Shown here piece by piece: positions 1 through 5,861 of a stretch of 6,644 nt of DNA. The number at the start of each line of letters is the position of its first letter. Position 1 is the stretch's first letter. The translations under genes were made by a program, and so were the position numbers. The notes beneath the pieces were generated by a model, which saw only the letters and a program-made list of their open reading frames with translations, was not told where the DNA came from and made no database searches. Source of the stretch: Promethearchaeota archaeon (GTDB taxonomy: Archaea; Asgardarchaeota; Lokiarchaeia; Sigyniarchaeales; SOKP01); NCBI GenBank assembly GCA_019058135.1, contig JAHLWE010000360.1, positions 1 to 6,644 on the forward strand. Direction: 5' to 3'.

Positions 1-243
1 AACTATAGGTTTATATTAATCTCCTAAATTATCAACTGGAAATACGTCGCTTATTTTTAATTTAATAATTAAATTATATAAATAATAGAAATAATACTTT
101 TTTAAGAGAAATAAAAATAAGATACTGGGAAAAAAATAAAAATTTTTAGAGAGATTTGTAAGAATTTAACAAAATTTGAAAGAAAAAAGATTCTACTATT
201 ATTAACTGATAAAAATATTTTATAGTTGGTGTATATTTAAAAA
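1..243. other. AT-rich leader region without a recognisable gene
   Basis: I see no convincing coding sequence in this stretch on either strand. Bases from about 60 to 240 are extremely AT-rich with runs of A and T. Short open stretches on the minus strand (for example around 16-60) are low in complexity and have no start or recognisable motif. The right end probably holds the promoter of the HEAT-repeat gene. No tRNA-like or hairpin-rich RNA gene was recognised. Confidence 0.6.
214..224 (+). promoter_or_regulatory. possible TATA box of the HEAT-repeat gene
   Basis: The sequence ATATTTTATAG lies about 20-30 bases before the TTG start at 244, the usual distance from an archaeal TATA box to the transcription start. 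Together with the lack of a Shine-Dalgarno motif this would fit a leaderless or nearly leaderless mRNA. The region is so AT-rich that a chance match is quite possible. Confidence 0.3.
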
Positions 244-804
244 TTGAATAGGATTAAATGGGAAGATATAAGAATCGAAAATATTGAGCTTAAAAGTATT
301 ATAAAGTTATTAGATGTTCTTAATTCAAGTTCGAGTGATGTTGATAAAAATATCGCATTTAAAAGTCTAATAAAGTTAGGAAAAGCGTTAGTTGAACCAA
401 ATTTAGAGAAATATTTAATTGAAAACTATGGCTATGATGGTAATCAAAGTGAGCTACTTCTTAGATTACTTATAAAATTGAATAAAAATAATAATTTATT
501 GTTCCTATTTCAATTAAAAAACCCAGATTTCGTTAAACGTGCTGTAGCAGTAGAAAAAATTGGAGAATTAAAATTACAATCCTATTTGCCAGAAGTAATA
601 AAATTAATAGATGATGATGATCCATCTGTTCGTTTTGCAGTCTGTAAAACATTAAAAATATTTCTTAAAGATGATATTGTAAATTTAAATTATATTATAA
701 AAAACGATATTCTCATACGTCTTATGGAGAGGAATTCTAGAGAAAATAACCTTGTAATTAAAAAAACAATTCAACGATTAATTTCTAATTATTTCAATGT
801 ATAA
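244..804 (+). CDS. HEAT-repeat protein, 186 aa
   Basis: Predicted all-alpha soluble protein. The clearest repeats cover residues about 92-142: two helical pairs with the HEAT pattern, including VKRAVAVEKIGEL (98-109) and the turn DDDDPSVRFAVCKTL (123-137). Residues 10-90 and 143-186 are also helical and may be diverged repeats. HEAT/PBS-lyase-like repeats are protein-binding scaffolds; no catalytic residues are visible, so a partner-binding role is inferred. The start is taken as TTG at 244 because an in-frame TAA sits at 238-240, only one codon upstream, and no ATG or GTG occurs before the repeats. There is no Shine-Dalgarno motif. The small GTPase starts 95 bases downstream on the same strand, so the HEAT protein could be a scaffold or regulator for it, but this is inferred from position only. 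Confidence 0.8.
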   Translation: MNRIKWEDIRIENIELKSIIKLLDVLNSSSSDVDKNIAFKSLIKLGKALVEPNLEKYLIENYGYDGNQSELLLRLLIKLNKNNNLLFLFQLKNPDFVKRAVAVEKIGELKLQSYLPEVIKLIDDDDPSVRFAVCKTLKIFLKDDIVNLNYIIKNDILIRLMERNSRENNLVIKKTIQRLISNYFNV

Positions 805-858
805 TTCCTTAAATTATGAGAATTTTAAATCTATAAAGATTTATTAAATCTTAAGTTA

Positions 859-866
859 ATATATAA
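859..866 (+). promoter_or_regulatory. possible TATA box of the GTPase operon
   Basis: AATATATA lies 34-41 bases before the ATG at 900, in the 95-base gap after the HEAT-repeat gene. That spacing would give a short leader of roughly 10-15 bases. There is no Shine-Dalgarno motif before the ATG, consistent with a short-leader transcript. It suggests the GTPase pair can be transcribed separately from the HEAT gene. Confidence 0.4.
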
Positions 867-899
867 CATAGCGATACAATTAAACAAATTTGATATAAT

Positions 900-1439
900 A
901 TGCCTAGTTTCGATTATACCTTTAAAGTGCTTATGTTGGGGGAAGCGTCAGTAGGAAAGACGAGTTTGACGAAACGATATGTCCAAGGTATTTTTAACCC
1001 AGATGAGAAACTGACTATCGGAGTGGATTTCTATATAAAAACTGTTGATGTCTTAGACAAAAAAGTCAAACTGCAAATATGGGACCTTGGAGGTGAACAG
1101 CGATTCCGATTTTTATTACCCACATATTGTTTGGGAGCTAATGCAACTATATTTATGTATGACATTACTCGATTAAATACTTTAGAGAATATTCATTCTT
1201 GGTTATCAATTGTATATCAAAGAAGTGGATTAATCCCCATTATGTTAGTAGGTTCTAAGTTAGATCTAGAAAAACATGAAAGATCGGTTCCTCGAGATTA
1301 TGGAATTCAAGTAGCCCAAGAAAATAATTTAGCTGGTTGGATAGAAATATCATCTAAAAATAATGTCAATGTAGATAATGTTTTTGAAACTCTTTGTAAA
1401 TTTATGTTAGAACGAGCAGTAAAAAGGAGTAAATTCTGA
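900..1439 (+). CDS. Ras-superfamily small GTPase, 179 aa
   Basis: A single GTPase domain of normal length for the Ras/Rab/Arf superfamily; it should switch between GTP and GDP forms and signal in the cytoplasm or at membranes. Visible G motifs: P-loop GEASVGKT (14-21); G2 Thr39 in LTIGVDF; G3 WDLGGEQRF (61-69), with the W-D-x-G-G form also found in Arf-like proteins; G4 SKLD (119-122); G5 SSK (151-153). Two positions differ from the textbook consensus. The residue after the DxxG glycine, Gln61 in Ras, is Glu66, with Gln67 next to it. The G4 Asn is Ser119. Intrinsic GTP hydrolysis may therefore be altered, although related variants may be normal in Asgard GTPases. The C-terminus is basic (ERAVKRSKF) and has no Cys for prenylation, and the N-terminus lacks Gly2. 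It is followed after 3 bases by a TrmB-like gene, so the two are almost surely co-transcribed. The exact subfamily is not assigned. Confidence 0.95.
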   Translation: MPSFDYTFKVLMLGEASVGKTSLTKRYVQGIFNPDEKLTIGVDFYIKTVDVLDKKVKLQIWDLGGEQRFRFLLPTYCLGANATIFMYDITRLNTLENIHSWLSIVYQRSGLIPIMLVGSKLDLEKHERSVPRDYGIQVAQENNLAGWIEISSKNNVNVDNVFETLCKFMLERAVKRSKF

Positions 1440-1442
1440 AAA

Positions 1443-2417
1443 ATGGAGCAACGTGAAGGAGATAAAATTAATTCTATACGAAGAATATTTGATTTAATTG
1501 GAAAATCGGAAAAGAGTATTGAACAGATATACGATTTTTTGCTTAAAAATAAAAAAATTGAAGATCTCAGAAGAGTTTCAGATGATTTAGGCATAACATT
1601 AAAAAGGGGATACAAAGTCTGTGCAGTTCTAAATGAATTAGATTTAATACAAATTTTCGATCGCCCAATGAAAATCAATTTATTAAATCCAATTGTTGCC
1701 TGGCAGAAAATAATTAATAAAAAAATTAATGAATTAAGTGAAGATTTGGATAAAAAAATAAGTTCACTTGAAGAGTCATTAAACACATTTTTTAAAGTAT
1801 ATGAACTAAAAGAGCCAGAAGTGGGAGAACCAATTGAATTCTTAAATTTTGATACTAAAAACCTTAATTGGGTTTATTATCCCTATTTTGCTAACAGAGT
1901 TTCTAGAATTGCAATTGGAATCGCTTATGAAAATCCATTTATAAATGAACTCACTAAAGTAGAGTTTTCAAAAATAGAGAAAGAATTAGTTGGAATATTA
2001 GAAGAAAATCTAAGAGCTTTAGCTGAACATATTCAACAAATTGAAATCTTGATTATTTTAAATTCAAATGTATTGGAGGGTTTTTTAAATTCAATTCGAT
2101 ATAAAAATTTAGTTAATTATTTATATGAAAAACAGATCACGCCCCATAAGATTGAAGTGAGAATAACACATGAAGATTTCAGTAATTTTGCATTAAGAGA
2201 CGATGAAATGCTAATTCAACCGAGCTTTGATCCATCAAATATTCTATTAGGCTCTTATATTTCTCGACAAAAAGATATTGTAAAAATTTTTAAACAGAAA
2301 TTTGATGATTTATTTGAAAAAAGTCTCCTTGTTAACGATTATCTTAGAGACCATAGAATTTTTGAAAAAAGTGAGTTATCAAATATTGATAAATTGGCTT
2401 TAGGATTTTTACAATAA
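1443..2417 (+). CDS. TrmB-like winged helix-turn-helix protein, 324 aa
   Basis: Probable DNA-binding transcriptional regulator. Residues about 24-83 look like a winged helix: helices SIEQIYDFLLKN and LRRVSDDLGI, a recognition-type helix TLKRGYKVCAVLNELDLI, then a short wing (QIFDRPMKINLLNP). Residues 86-118 (WQKIINKKINELSEDLDKKI and onward) form a likely coiled-coil linker, as in TrmB-family regulators, where it mediates dimerisation. The C-terminal half (about 130-300) alternates beta strands and helices; its end, with DDEMLIQPS (253-261), GSYISRQ (270-276) and an amphipathic helix rich in F and K, resembles the PLD-like effector domain of some TrmB proteins, but no HKD catalytic motif is seen. 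A GGAG at 1426-1429, inside the end of the GTPase gene, lies 13 bases before the ATG, a rather long spacing. The family assignment is from pattern recognition. The tight coupling to the GTPase suggests a GTPase-linked transcription response. Confidence 0.72.
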   Translation: MEQREGDKINSIRRIFDLIGKSEKSIEQIYDFLLKNKKIEDLRRVSDDLGITLKRGYKVCAVLNELDLIQIFDRPMKINLLNPIVAWQKIINKKINELSEDLDKKISSLEESLNTFFKVYELKEPEVGEPIEFLNFDTKNLNWVYYPYFANRVSRIAIGIAYENPFINELTKVEFSKIEKELVGILEENLRALAEHIQQIEILIILNSNVLEGFLNSIRYKNLVNYLYEKQITPHKIEVRITHEDFSNFALRDDEMLIQPSFDPSNILLGSYISRQKDIVKIFKQKFDDLFEKSLLVNDYLRDHRIFEKSELSNIDKLALGFLQ

Positions 2418-2487
2418 ATTTAATTCTTGTTTTTATTACTTAATATCTAATTATCGATAAATTACCAAAAATAAAATATAATAAATA

Positions 2488-2491
2488 GAGG
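2488..2491 (+). promoter_or_regulatory. Shine-Dalgarno site of the first deacetylase gene
   Basis: GAGG with a 5-base spacer before the ATG at 2497. It fixes this ATG as the start and is one of the few good ribosome binding sites in the window. An AT-rich TATA-like stretch lies just upstream (about 2470-2485), in the 79-base gap after the TrmB-like gene. Confidence 0.6.
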
Positions 2492-2496
2492 ATATA

Positions 2497-3174
2497 ATGA
2501 AGATCATAGTATTCAGCCCTCATCCTGATGATGAAATTTTTGGCTGTGGAGGAAGCATATTAAAATGGATTGAAGAAGACCATGACGTTCACGTTATTTA
2601 TATCTCTGACAATAGAGCGATAATTACTTGGGCAAAAAAGCATGGAAATTTTATTGAAACTGAGAAAAATAAAAATTTAACTGAAGAACAAGTGGCAAAA
2701 ATCGGACTTAAAGAAGCAAGAGAAGCAGCAAGATTTCTAGGCTTTTCGGATAACAACATTCATTTATTTGGATTACCTGATTCTCACGTTAAAGATTATA
2801 TTGATAAAGGTGTAGAACTTGCGAAACCGATTGTAAAAGATGCAGATAGATTTATCATTCCAAGTGCTAATAATGAACACCCGGATCATCAAGCTACCTA
2901 TGAGATCGCAGTAAGAACGGCTGAAGAACTCAATTTAAAAAATCTCGAGTTTTATGTGTATGCTCTATACAATCCTTTACGAGCTGAAAGCGAGAATTTG
3001 GTTAAAATTAAGATGGGTGATTTGCGCCAAAAATTATATGATGGTTTACAAATTTATAAATCTCAATTTTGGTCTAAAGAAATGTCTCGTAACATTCTTT
3101 GGGTAAAGGGAAAGCGTAGAGAACGGTTCGGATATTATCAATTTCAAGATATTGGAAAACATTATAACTTTTAA
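2497..3174 (+). CDS. PIG-L/LmbE-family zinc deacetylase, 225 aa (copy 1)
   Basis: Member of the PIG-L/LmbE fold, metal-dependent enzymes that mainly remove acetyl groups from N-acetylglucosamine-type sugars (PIG-L, MshB, BshB, archaeal chitin-sugar deacetylases). The motif PHPDDE is at 8-13: by homology His9 and Asp12 bind zinc and Asp11 is the general base. The second motif is EHPDH (127-131), with His131 the expected third zinc ligand and His128 the expected catalytic His. Length is normal and there is no signal peptide or membrane segment, so it is cytoplasmic. The C-terminal tail has a basic GKRRERFGYY segment (205-214). After the third strand it has SDNRA (37-41), where its neighbouring paralogue has TDGRA; loss of this Gly could change the substrate pocket. 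The true substrate is unknown. It lies tail to tail with the second copy, 17 bases apart. Confidence 0.93.
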   Translation: MKIIVFSPHPDDEIFGCGGSILKWIEEDHDVHVIYISDNRAIITWAKKHGNFIETEKNKNLTEEQVAKIGLKEAREAARFLGFSDNNIHLFGLPDSHVKDYIDKGVELAKPIVKDADRFIIPSANNEHPDHQATYEIAVRTAEELNLKNLEFYVYALYNPLRAESENLVKIKMGDLRQKLYDGLQIYKSQFWSKEMSRNILWVKGKRRERFGYYQFQDIGKHYNF

Positions 3175-3181
3175 TTTTTTT
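3175..3181 (+). terminator. oligo-T terminator after deacetylase copy 1
   Basis: Seven T residues follow the TAA stop codon directly, in the 17-base gap between two convergent genes. Archaeal termination commonly uses such T-tracts without a hairpin. No matching T-tract is visible for the opposite strand in this gap, so the minus-strand transcript probably ends inside the neighbouring gene. Confidence 0.45.
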
Positions 3182-3191
3182 CAAATATTAC

Positions 3192-3866
3192 TTAGAAATT
3201 ATAAAATTTACCAACATCTTTTAACCTATAATAACCATATCTGTCTCTTCGTTTTCCTTGGATCCATAGACTTAAAGATGCAATATCTTTAACATAAAAT
3301 TGTGATTTATGTAATTTGAAAGCTTCGTAAGCTTTATATCTTAATTCTCCAACCTTAACTTTCTTTAAATGTTCCCCTTCTGCTTTCAACGGATTATATA
3401 AAGCAAATACATAAAATACAAGATTTTGAAGGTTAAGTTCTTGTGCTACTTTTATTGCAATATTATGTGCAGCTTGATGGTCGGGATGTTCATTATTTCC
3501 ACTCGGGATAACAAACATGTTTGCATCTTTTATAATATCTTTAATTTTTTCAACCGCCTCATCGATATGGTTCTTGAGTTCTTGATCATAAAATTTTAAG
3601 AAATGACGATTTTCTTTTTTTATTCCTAAGAATTCAGCGGATGAATCTGCCTCTTTTAATCTTATTTCAGCCAGTTGGTCTTCACTTATTCTGGTTTCTT
3701 TGCAATCCTCAAGTTCATTTCTTTCTCTTGCCTTGCGATACCCAGCTCTACCATCAGTAAACCAAATTATTTGAATATTATGTCCATCTTCAAGCCATTT
3801 TAAGATCGAACCACCTGCTCCAAAGACTTCATCATCTGGATGAGGGGCAAAAATTATAATTTTCAT
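3192..3866 (-). CDS. PIG-L/LmbE-family zinc deacetylase, 224 aa (copy 2)
   Basis: Paralogue of the neighbouring copy. By my hand alignment about 115 of 224 positions are identical, with a single one-residue gap. All expected active-site residues are present: PHPDDE (8-13; His9 and Asp12 as zinc ligands, Asp11 as base) and EHPDH (126-130; His127 and His130). It keeps TDGRAG (37-42), the more usual form of the loop that is SDNRA in copy 1. The middle part (43-60 and 82-100) is the most divergent, where the substrate-binding loops of this fold lie. Both copies end in GKRR-x-R-x-GYY and YNF. The ATG at 3866 has no Shine-Dalgarno motif. The gene faces copy 1 and starts just beyond the helicase remnant. 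The substrate is unknown; an N-acetylated sugar or glycolipid is the family-based guess. Confidence 0.93.
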   Translation of the reverse strand: MKIIIFAPHPDDEVFGAGGSILKWLEDGHNIQIIWFTDGRAGYRKARERNELEDCKETRISEDQLAEIRLKEADSSAEFLGIKKENRHFLKFYDQELKNHIDEAVEKIKDIIKDANMFVIPSGNNEHPDHQAAHNIAIKVAQELNLQNLVFYVFALYNPLKAEGEHLKKVKVGELRYKAYEAFKLHKSQFYVKDIASLSLWIQGKRRDRYGYYRLKDVGKFYNF

Positions 3867-3901
3867 AAATAATATGAGTATGATTATGAATAATTAGTAA
3901 A

Positions 3902-3914
3902 TAATATATTTAAA
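3902..3914 (-). promoter_or_regulatory. possible TATA box of deacetylase copy 2
   Basis: On the minus strand TTTAAATATATTA lies 36-48 bases before the ATG at 3866, which would put the transcription start about 15 bases ahead of the gene. It coincides with the broken end of the helicase remnant. Confidence 0.35.
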
Positions 3915-4426
3915 TTACAGTTTTTCTGCCTCCCATAACGCCTAATAATATAGGTCCATTTCTTTCCCCTTCGCCCTTAAAGCCTTAAAGTCTTCTATCA
4001 GCAACGCGTTTTCTTGACTTGTCAGTCCTCGTTCTTCTTGAAAATACTTTTTCTTATATTTTTCGCAAATTCTTTGTAGATTTTGTTGGTCTATTTTAGT
4101 TTTACGAAGTTTATTTAAAAACTTATAAGACACGGTGAATATTCCAATATTTCCTTTGCTAGCCGATATAACTTGCTCAATCGTGCGGAGGATTTTTTGT
4201 CTCATTTGTTTGCTACGCTGTAAATATGAAGAGGTAACTCCCTTTACTATCACAGCCTTTATTTGTTTTTTAAGAAAGGGAGATTCTACTTTAAAATATT
4301 TGTAATTATCAGTAAGATTCTTAAGACCTGTAAGATTTAAAATTAAATCGATTAGAACAAGTTCAAATTTTAGACGAGCCTTTATACAAACCTGATGTAA
4401 TTACTCATAAACGACCGAGTTATTGT
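3910..4426 (-). pseudogene. Rad3/XPD-type DNA helicase remnant (C-terminal domain fragment)
   Basis: Three minus-strand frames read in order give one recognisable stretch of a superfamily 2 Rad3/XPD/DinG-like helicase. From about 4426 to 4369 come NSVVYE and then VITSG, matching the conserved (V/I)-x-TSGTL segment. After a one-base shift at an A run (4368-4371), the main frame (4370-3961) gives KVESPF, GVTSSYLQRS, KGNIGIFTVSY (family: GN-x-x-F-x-x-SY) and SQENALLIEDFKAL (family: E-x2-FK). After another one-base shift near 3960-3970, bases 3957-3925 encode GPILLGVMGGR, the motif expected next (LLGV-x-GGR). That frame stops at 3910-3912. The Walker A/DEAH half and the final GR-x-x-R motif are absent. 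A 103-codon ORF with a GTG start at 4253 can be drawn (3942-4253), but the family similarity runs past both its ends, so it is a fragment and not a gene. Some shifts fall at short homopolymers, so sequencing error could explain part, but not the missing domains. Confidence 0.8.
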
Positions 4427-4509
4427 GTCGATAACATTATAAAACAAATATTTAGTTAATCTATGTTTCTGCATTTTATAATAAATCGATTTGATCTAAC
4501 CAGAGGTAT

Positions 4510-4695
4510 ATGAGATTTACAATGGTTGATTTTAAAAGAAATACATTTGCTTTAGTTGTATCAGATGTTCATATTGGGAATGAGTTCAGCCGAATTGGAG
4601 AGTTCACAACTTTCTTAAAAGACATTTTACTAAAGAAAAACAGTAAAGAACTTCCCTTCTTGAGAGCACTAATTATTTTCTTTAAGCTTCTTTAG
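4510..4695 (+). pseudogene. truncated calcineurin-like metallophosphoesterase (N-terminal 61 aa)
   Basis: The first beta strand and metal motif of the metallophosphoesterase fold are clear: ALVVSDVHIG with Asp19 and His21 (motif D-x-H). Then comes a helix (GEFTTFLKDILLKK) and a second strand ELPFLRALII. Here the family has GD-x-x-D, typically as LGDFFD; the sequence instead reads ALIIFFKLL and stops at TAG. It looks as if nine bases coding LGD were lost and the final Asp changed to Lys before the stop. The second metal Asp, GNH and later His motifs are absent from all frames downstream as far as I can see. A functional enzyme of this family needs about 200 residues or more. The start is ATG 4510, with GAGG at 4503-4506 (3-base spacer); ATG 4522 is an alternative. 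The 5' end seems preserved and the rest lost. Confidence 0.72.
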
Positions 4696-4704
4696 CAAGA
4701 TTGA

Positions 4705-4860
4705 GTTTTTTGGATTGATATCCACAATGGGAAGCGGCGTCTGCAACCACGCACCAAATGTCTTCCCCTGCACGATTGGCAATATTATTGCCTTAAAAAA
4801 TACCGTTATTACGGCTCTAAATTTCTGAGAAGATGTTCCTATTGCGGCTCAGAACTCTAA
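4705..4860 (+). pseudogene. zinc-ribbon-like protein fragment, no start codon
   Basis: An open frame of 51 codons between TGA at 4702-4704 and TAA at 4858-4860, with no ATG, GTG or TTG. It ends in YGSKFLRRCSYCGSEL, like the last half of a zinc ribbon (C-x2-C-G-x-E-L). About 20 residues earlier, YYCLKK occupies the place where a first C-x2-C pair would be, but the second Cys is Lys. I read this as the decayed C-terminal end of a protein with a terminal zinc ribbon. Its base composition differs from the surroundings: 4721-4780 has 35 G or C in 60 bases. It could be the tail of the gene whose start is at 4510, after internal deletion, or of an unrelated gene. The assignment is tentative. Confidence 0.4.
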
Positions 4861-4896
4861 ACTCTTTGAGGGGCTCACTCGGAGGCTTCTGAAGAA

Positions 4897-5335
4897 ATCT
4901 TGATACCAAACACGCGCGAAGATGTTCTTACTATCTATATTTTCTTGTCAGATTCCTTATTCTCTATTTCAATAAGACCTAGATCTTCGATTGAACCCTA
5001 AGATAATAGATAAAATAATCGATTATTTGCGATGTCTGATTGAACACAAATCTTATTTAGAATTACACTTTCTGGAAGATTCTTACAGGATTTTTATTGC
5101 GTATCGAGAGTCGGAAATAGTAGGATTTGTCGTTTGTCACATTCACCCCACTTATACAAGTTATGCTCGAAAATGTGGTACATTTGGATGGATACTAGCT
5201 GAAGATTTTGAAACTTGTGACAATTTAATGAAAGCCTGTGAACAATTTATTAAGAATTAGAAAATTCGAAAGTTAAGAAGACTATCTTCACTGCAAAATT
5301 TAGAAATCGTGAAAAAGTACGAATTCAATGGTTAA
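4897..5335 (+). pseudogene. GNAT-family N-acetyltransferase remnant, frameshifted and with a stop
   Basis: Two frames join into one GNAT-like protein. Frame one (4897-4998) gives ILIPNTREDVLTIYIFL, like the beta1-alpha1 start of GNAT enzymes (I-x-I-R-x-a-x-x-x-D-v-x-x-I). The shift is by one base near 4990-5000. Frame two (from about 4991) continues with a helix, YRIFIAYRESEIVGFVVCHI, the typical central hairpin ending in E-x-VGF, then HPTYTSY, GTFGWILAEDFE and a helix ending EQFIKN before TAG at 5258-5260. After the TAG the same frame stays open to 5333-5335 with KIRKLRRLSSLQN, which could be the next strand. An 89-codon ORF from TTG 4991 to 5260 can be drawn, but it lacks the first helix and the last strands, so it would not fold as a complete acetyltransferase. 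GNAT enzymes move acetyl groups from acetyl-CoA to amines; this copy is most likely dead. Confidence 0.65.
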
Positions 5336-5438
5336 GTTATGAGCTTTACCCTCGAAAGAACAGAAGGTTACATTCCCTACAACATTTTGCTTCAGAGTTA
5401 TTTTTATGTGAACAAGAAGGGCAAAATTTATGTTTTTC
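5336..5438. other. short region without an assignable gene
   Basis: Several plus-strand frames are open here. One, from 5254 to about 5472, has a protein-like composition (KVRIQWLSYELYPRKNRRL) but no start codon and no family I recognise; another starts at ATG 5339 and runs to 5533 into the antisense of the HEPN-like ORF. Neither can be supported as a gene. The stretch is most simply the tail of the decayed block. Confidence 0.4.
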
Positions 5439-5861
5439 TTACCCATTATCACGGATTATTTTATTTACATAGTGGATTCGCATTTCGTAATTATATTTAT
5501 CAAAATGGTAAGAGTTTTCATAGAGCACTTTAATTTCAAATTCATTGGGAAAGTTGTTTAAGAGCCACTTATCTAATTTCTTTTTAGCAGATTTAAGGGA
5601 AGAAGCTTCAAATTCCACGCTTCCTAGATAGAATCTTTCCCTGTACACATTAAAAATTAAAAGGGGTTTGGCTAATTCATCAAATAAAATCTTTTCAGAC
5701 TCAATGAAAAAACCCATTCTGAAAAACTTCCAAACTATTTGCTTGATAATTTCCCTACAATATGTCTGAATCGACTTCAATTCATCGCTCGTTAAATTCG
5801 AACTATGTGCTACACGATTTCTTATTGAATATAATGACTTTATTCTAGCAAAAATCCAATC
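5439..5861 (-). pseudogene. HEPN-like ORF lacking a start codon
   Basis: The open frame begins directly after a TAA at 5862-5864 and ends at 5439-5441. Its first residues read IKSLYSIRNRVAHSSN, containing the motif R-N-x3-H (bases 5822-5805), the R-x4-6-H signature of HEPN ribonucleases with the usual polar residue after Arg, preceded by a hydrophobic LY-x-IRN helix. A helical stretch follows (LTSDELKSIQTYCREIIKQI), fitting the next HEPN helix, and then about 85 residues of mixed alpha/beta sequence I do not recognise. The only usable start is TTG at 5780, which would give a 113-aa protein without the motif; no ATG, GTG or TTG lies between the TAA and the motif. Either the gene is broken or it belongs to one frame with the membrane protein upstream (5862-6083). 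HEPN proteins are typical RNases of toxin and abortive-infection systems. The HEPN call is from the motif alone. Confidence 0.5.

Noticed and set aside
16..60. Short minus-strand frame that might be the end of a gene
   Set aside because: It is only about 15 ordinary-looking codons and becomes low-complexity upstream; no homology or start was visible.
1..243. CRISPR array or tandem repeats in the AT-rich left region
   Set aside because: The A/T runs are irregular, with no repeat unit or spacer periodicity.
1307..1786. 159-codon minus-strand ORF
   Set aside because: It lies antisense to the end of the GTPase gene and the start of the TrmB-like gene, both well supported, and its Ser/Leu/Ile-rich sequence looks like the shadow of AT-rich coding DNA.
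3942..4253. 103-aa protein with a GTG start as an intact gene
   Set aside because: Helicase similarity continues upstream of the GTG in the same frame and downstream in another frame, so this is an internal slice of a broken gene.
5254..5472. Start-less plus-strand open frame of about 72 codons with a basic, protein-like sequence
   Set aside because: There is no start codon and no family could be named; it may be a relic, but the evidence is too weak for a feature.
5339..5533. 64-codon plus-strand ORF beginning at an ATG
   Set aside because: It has no ribosome site and no recognisable motif, overlaps the antisense of the HEPN-like ORF, and competes with another, more protein-like plus frame in the same bases.
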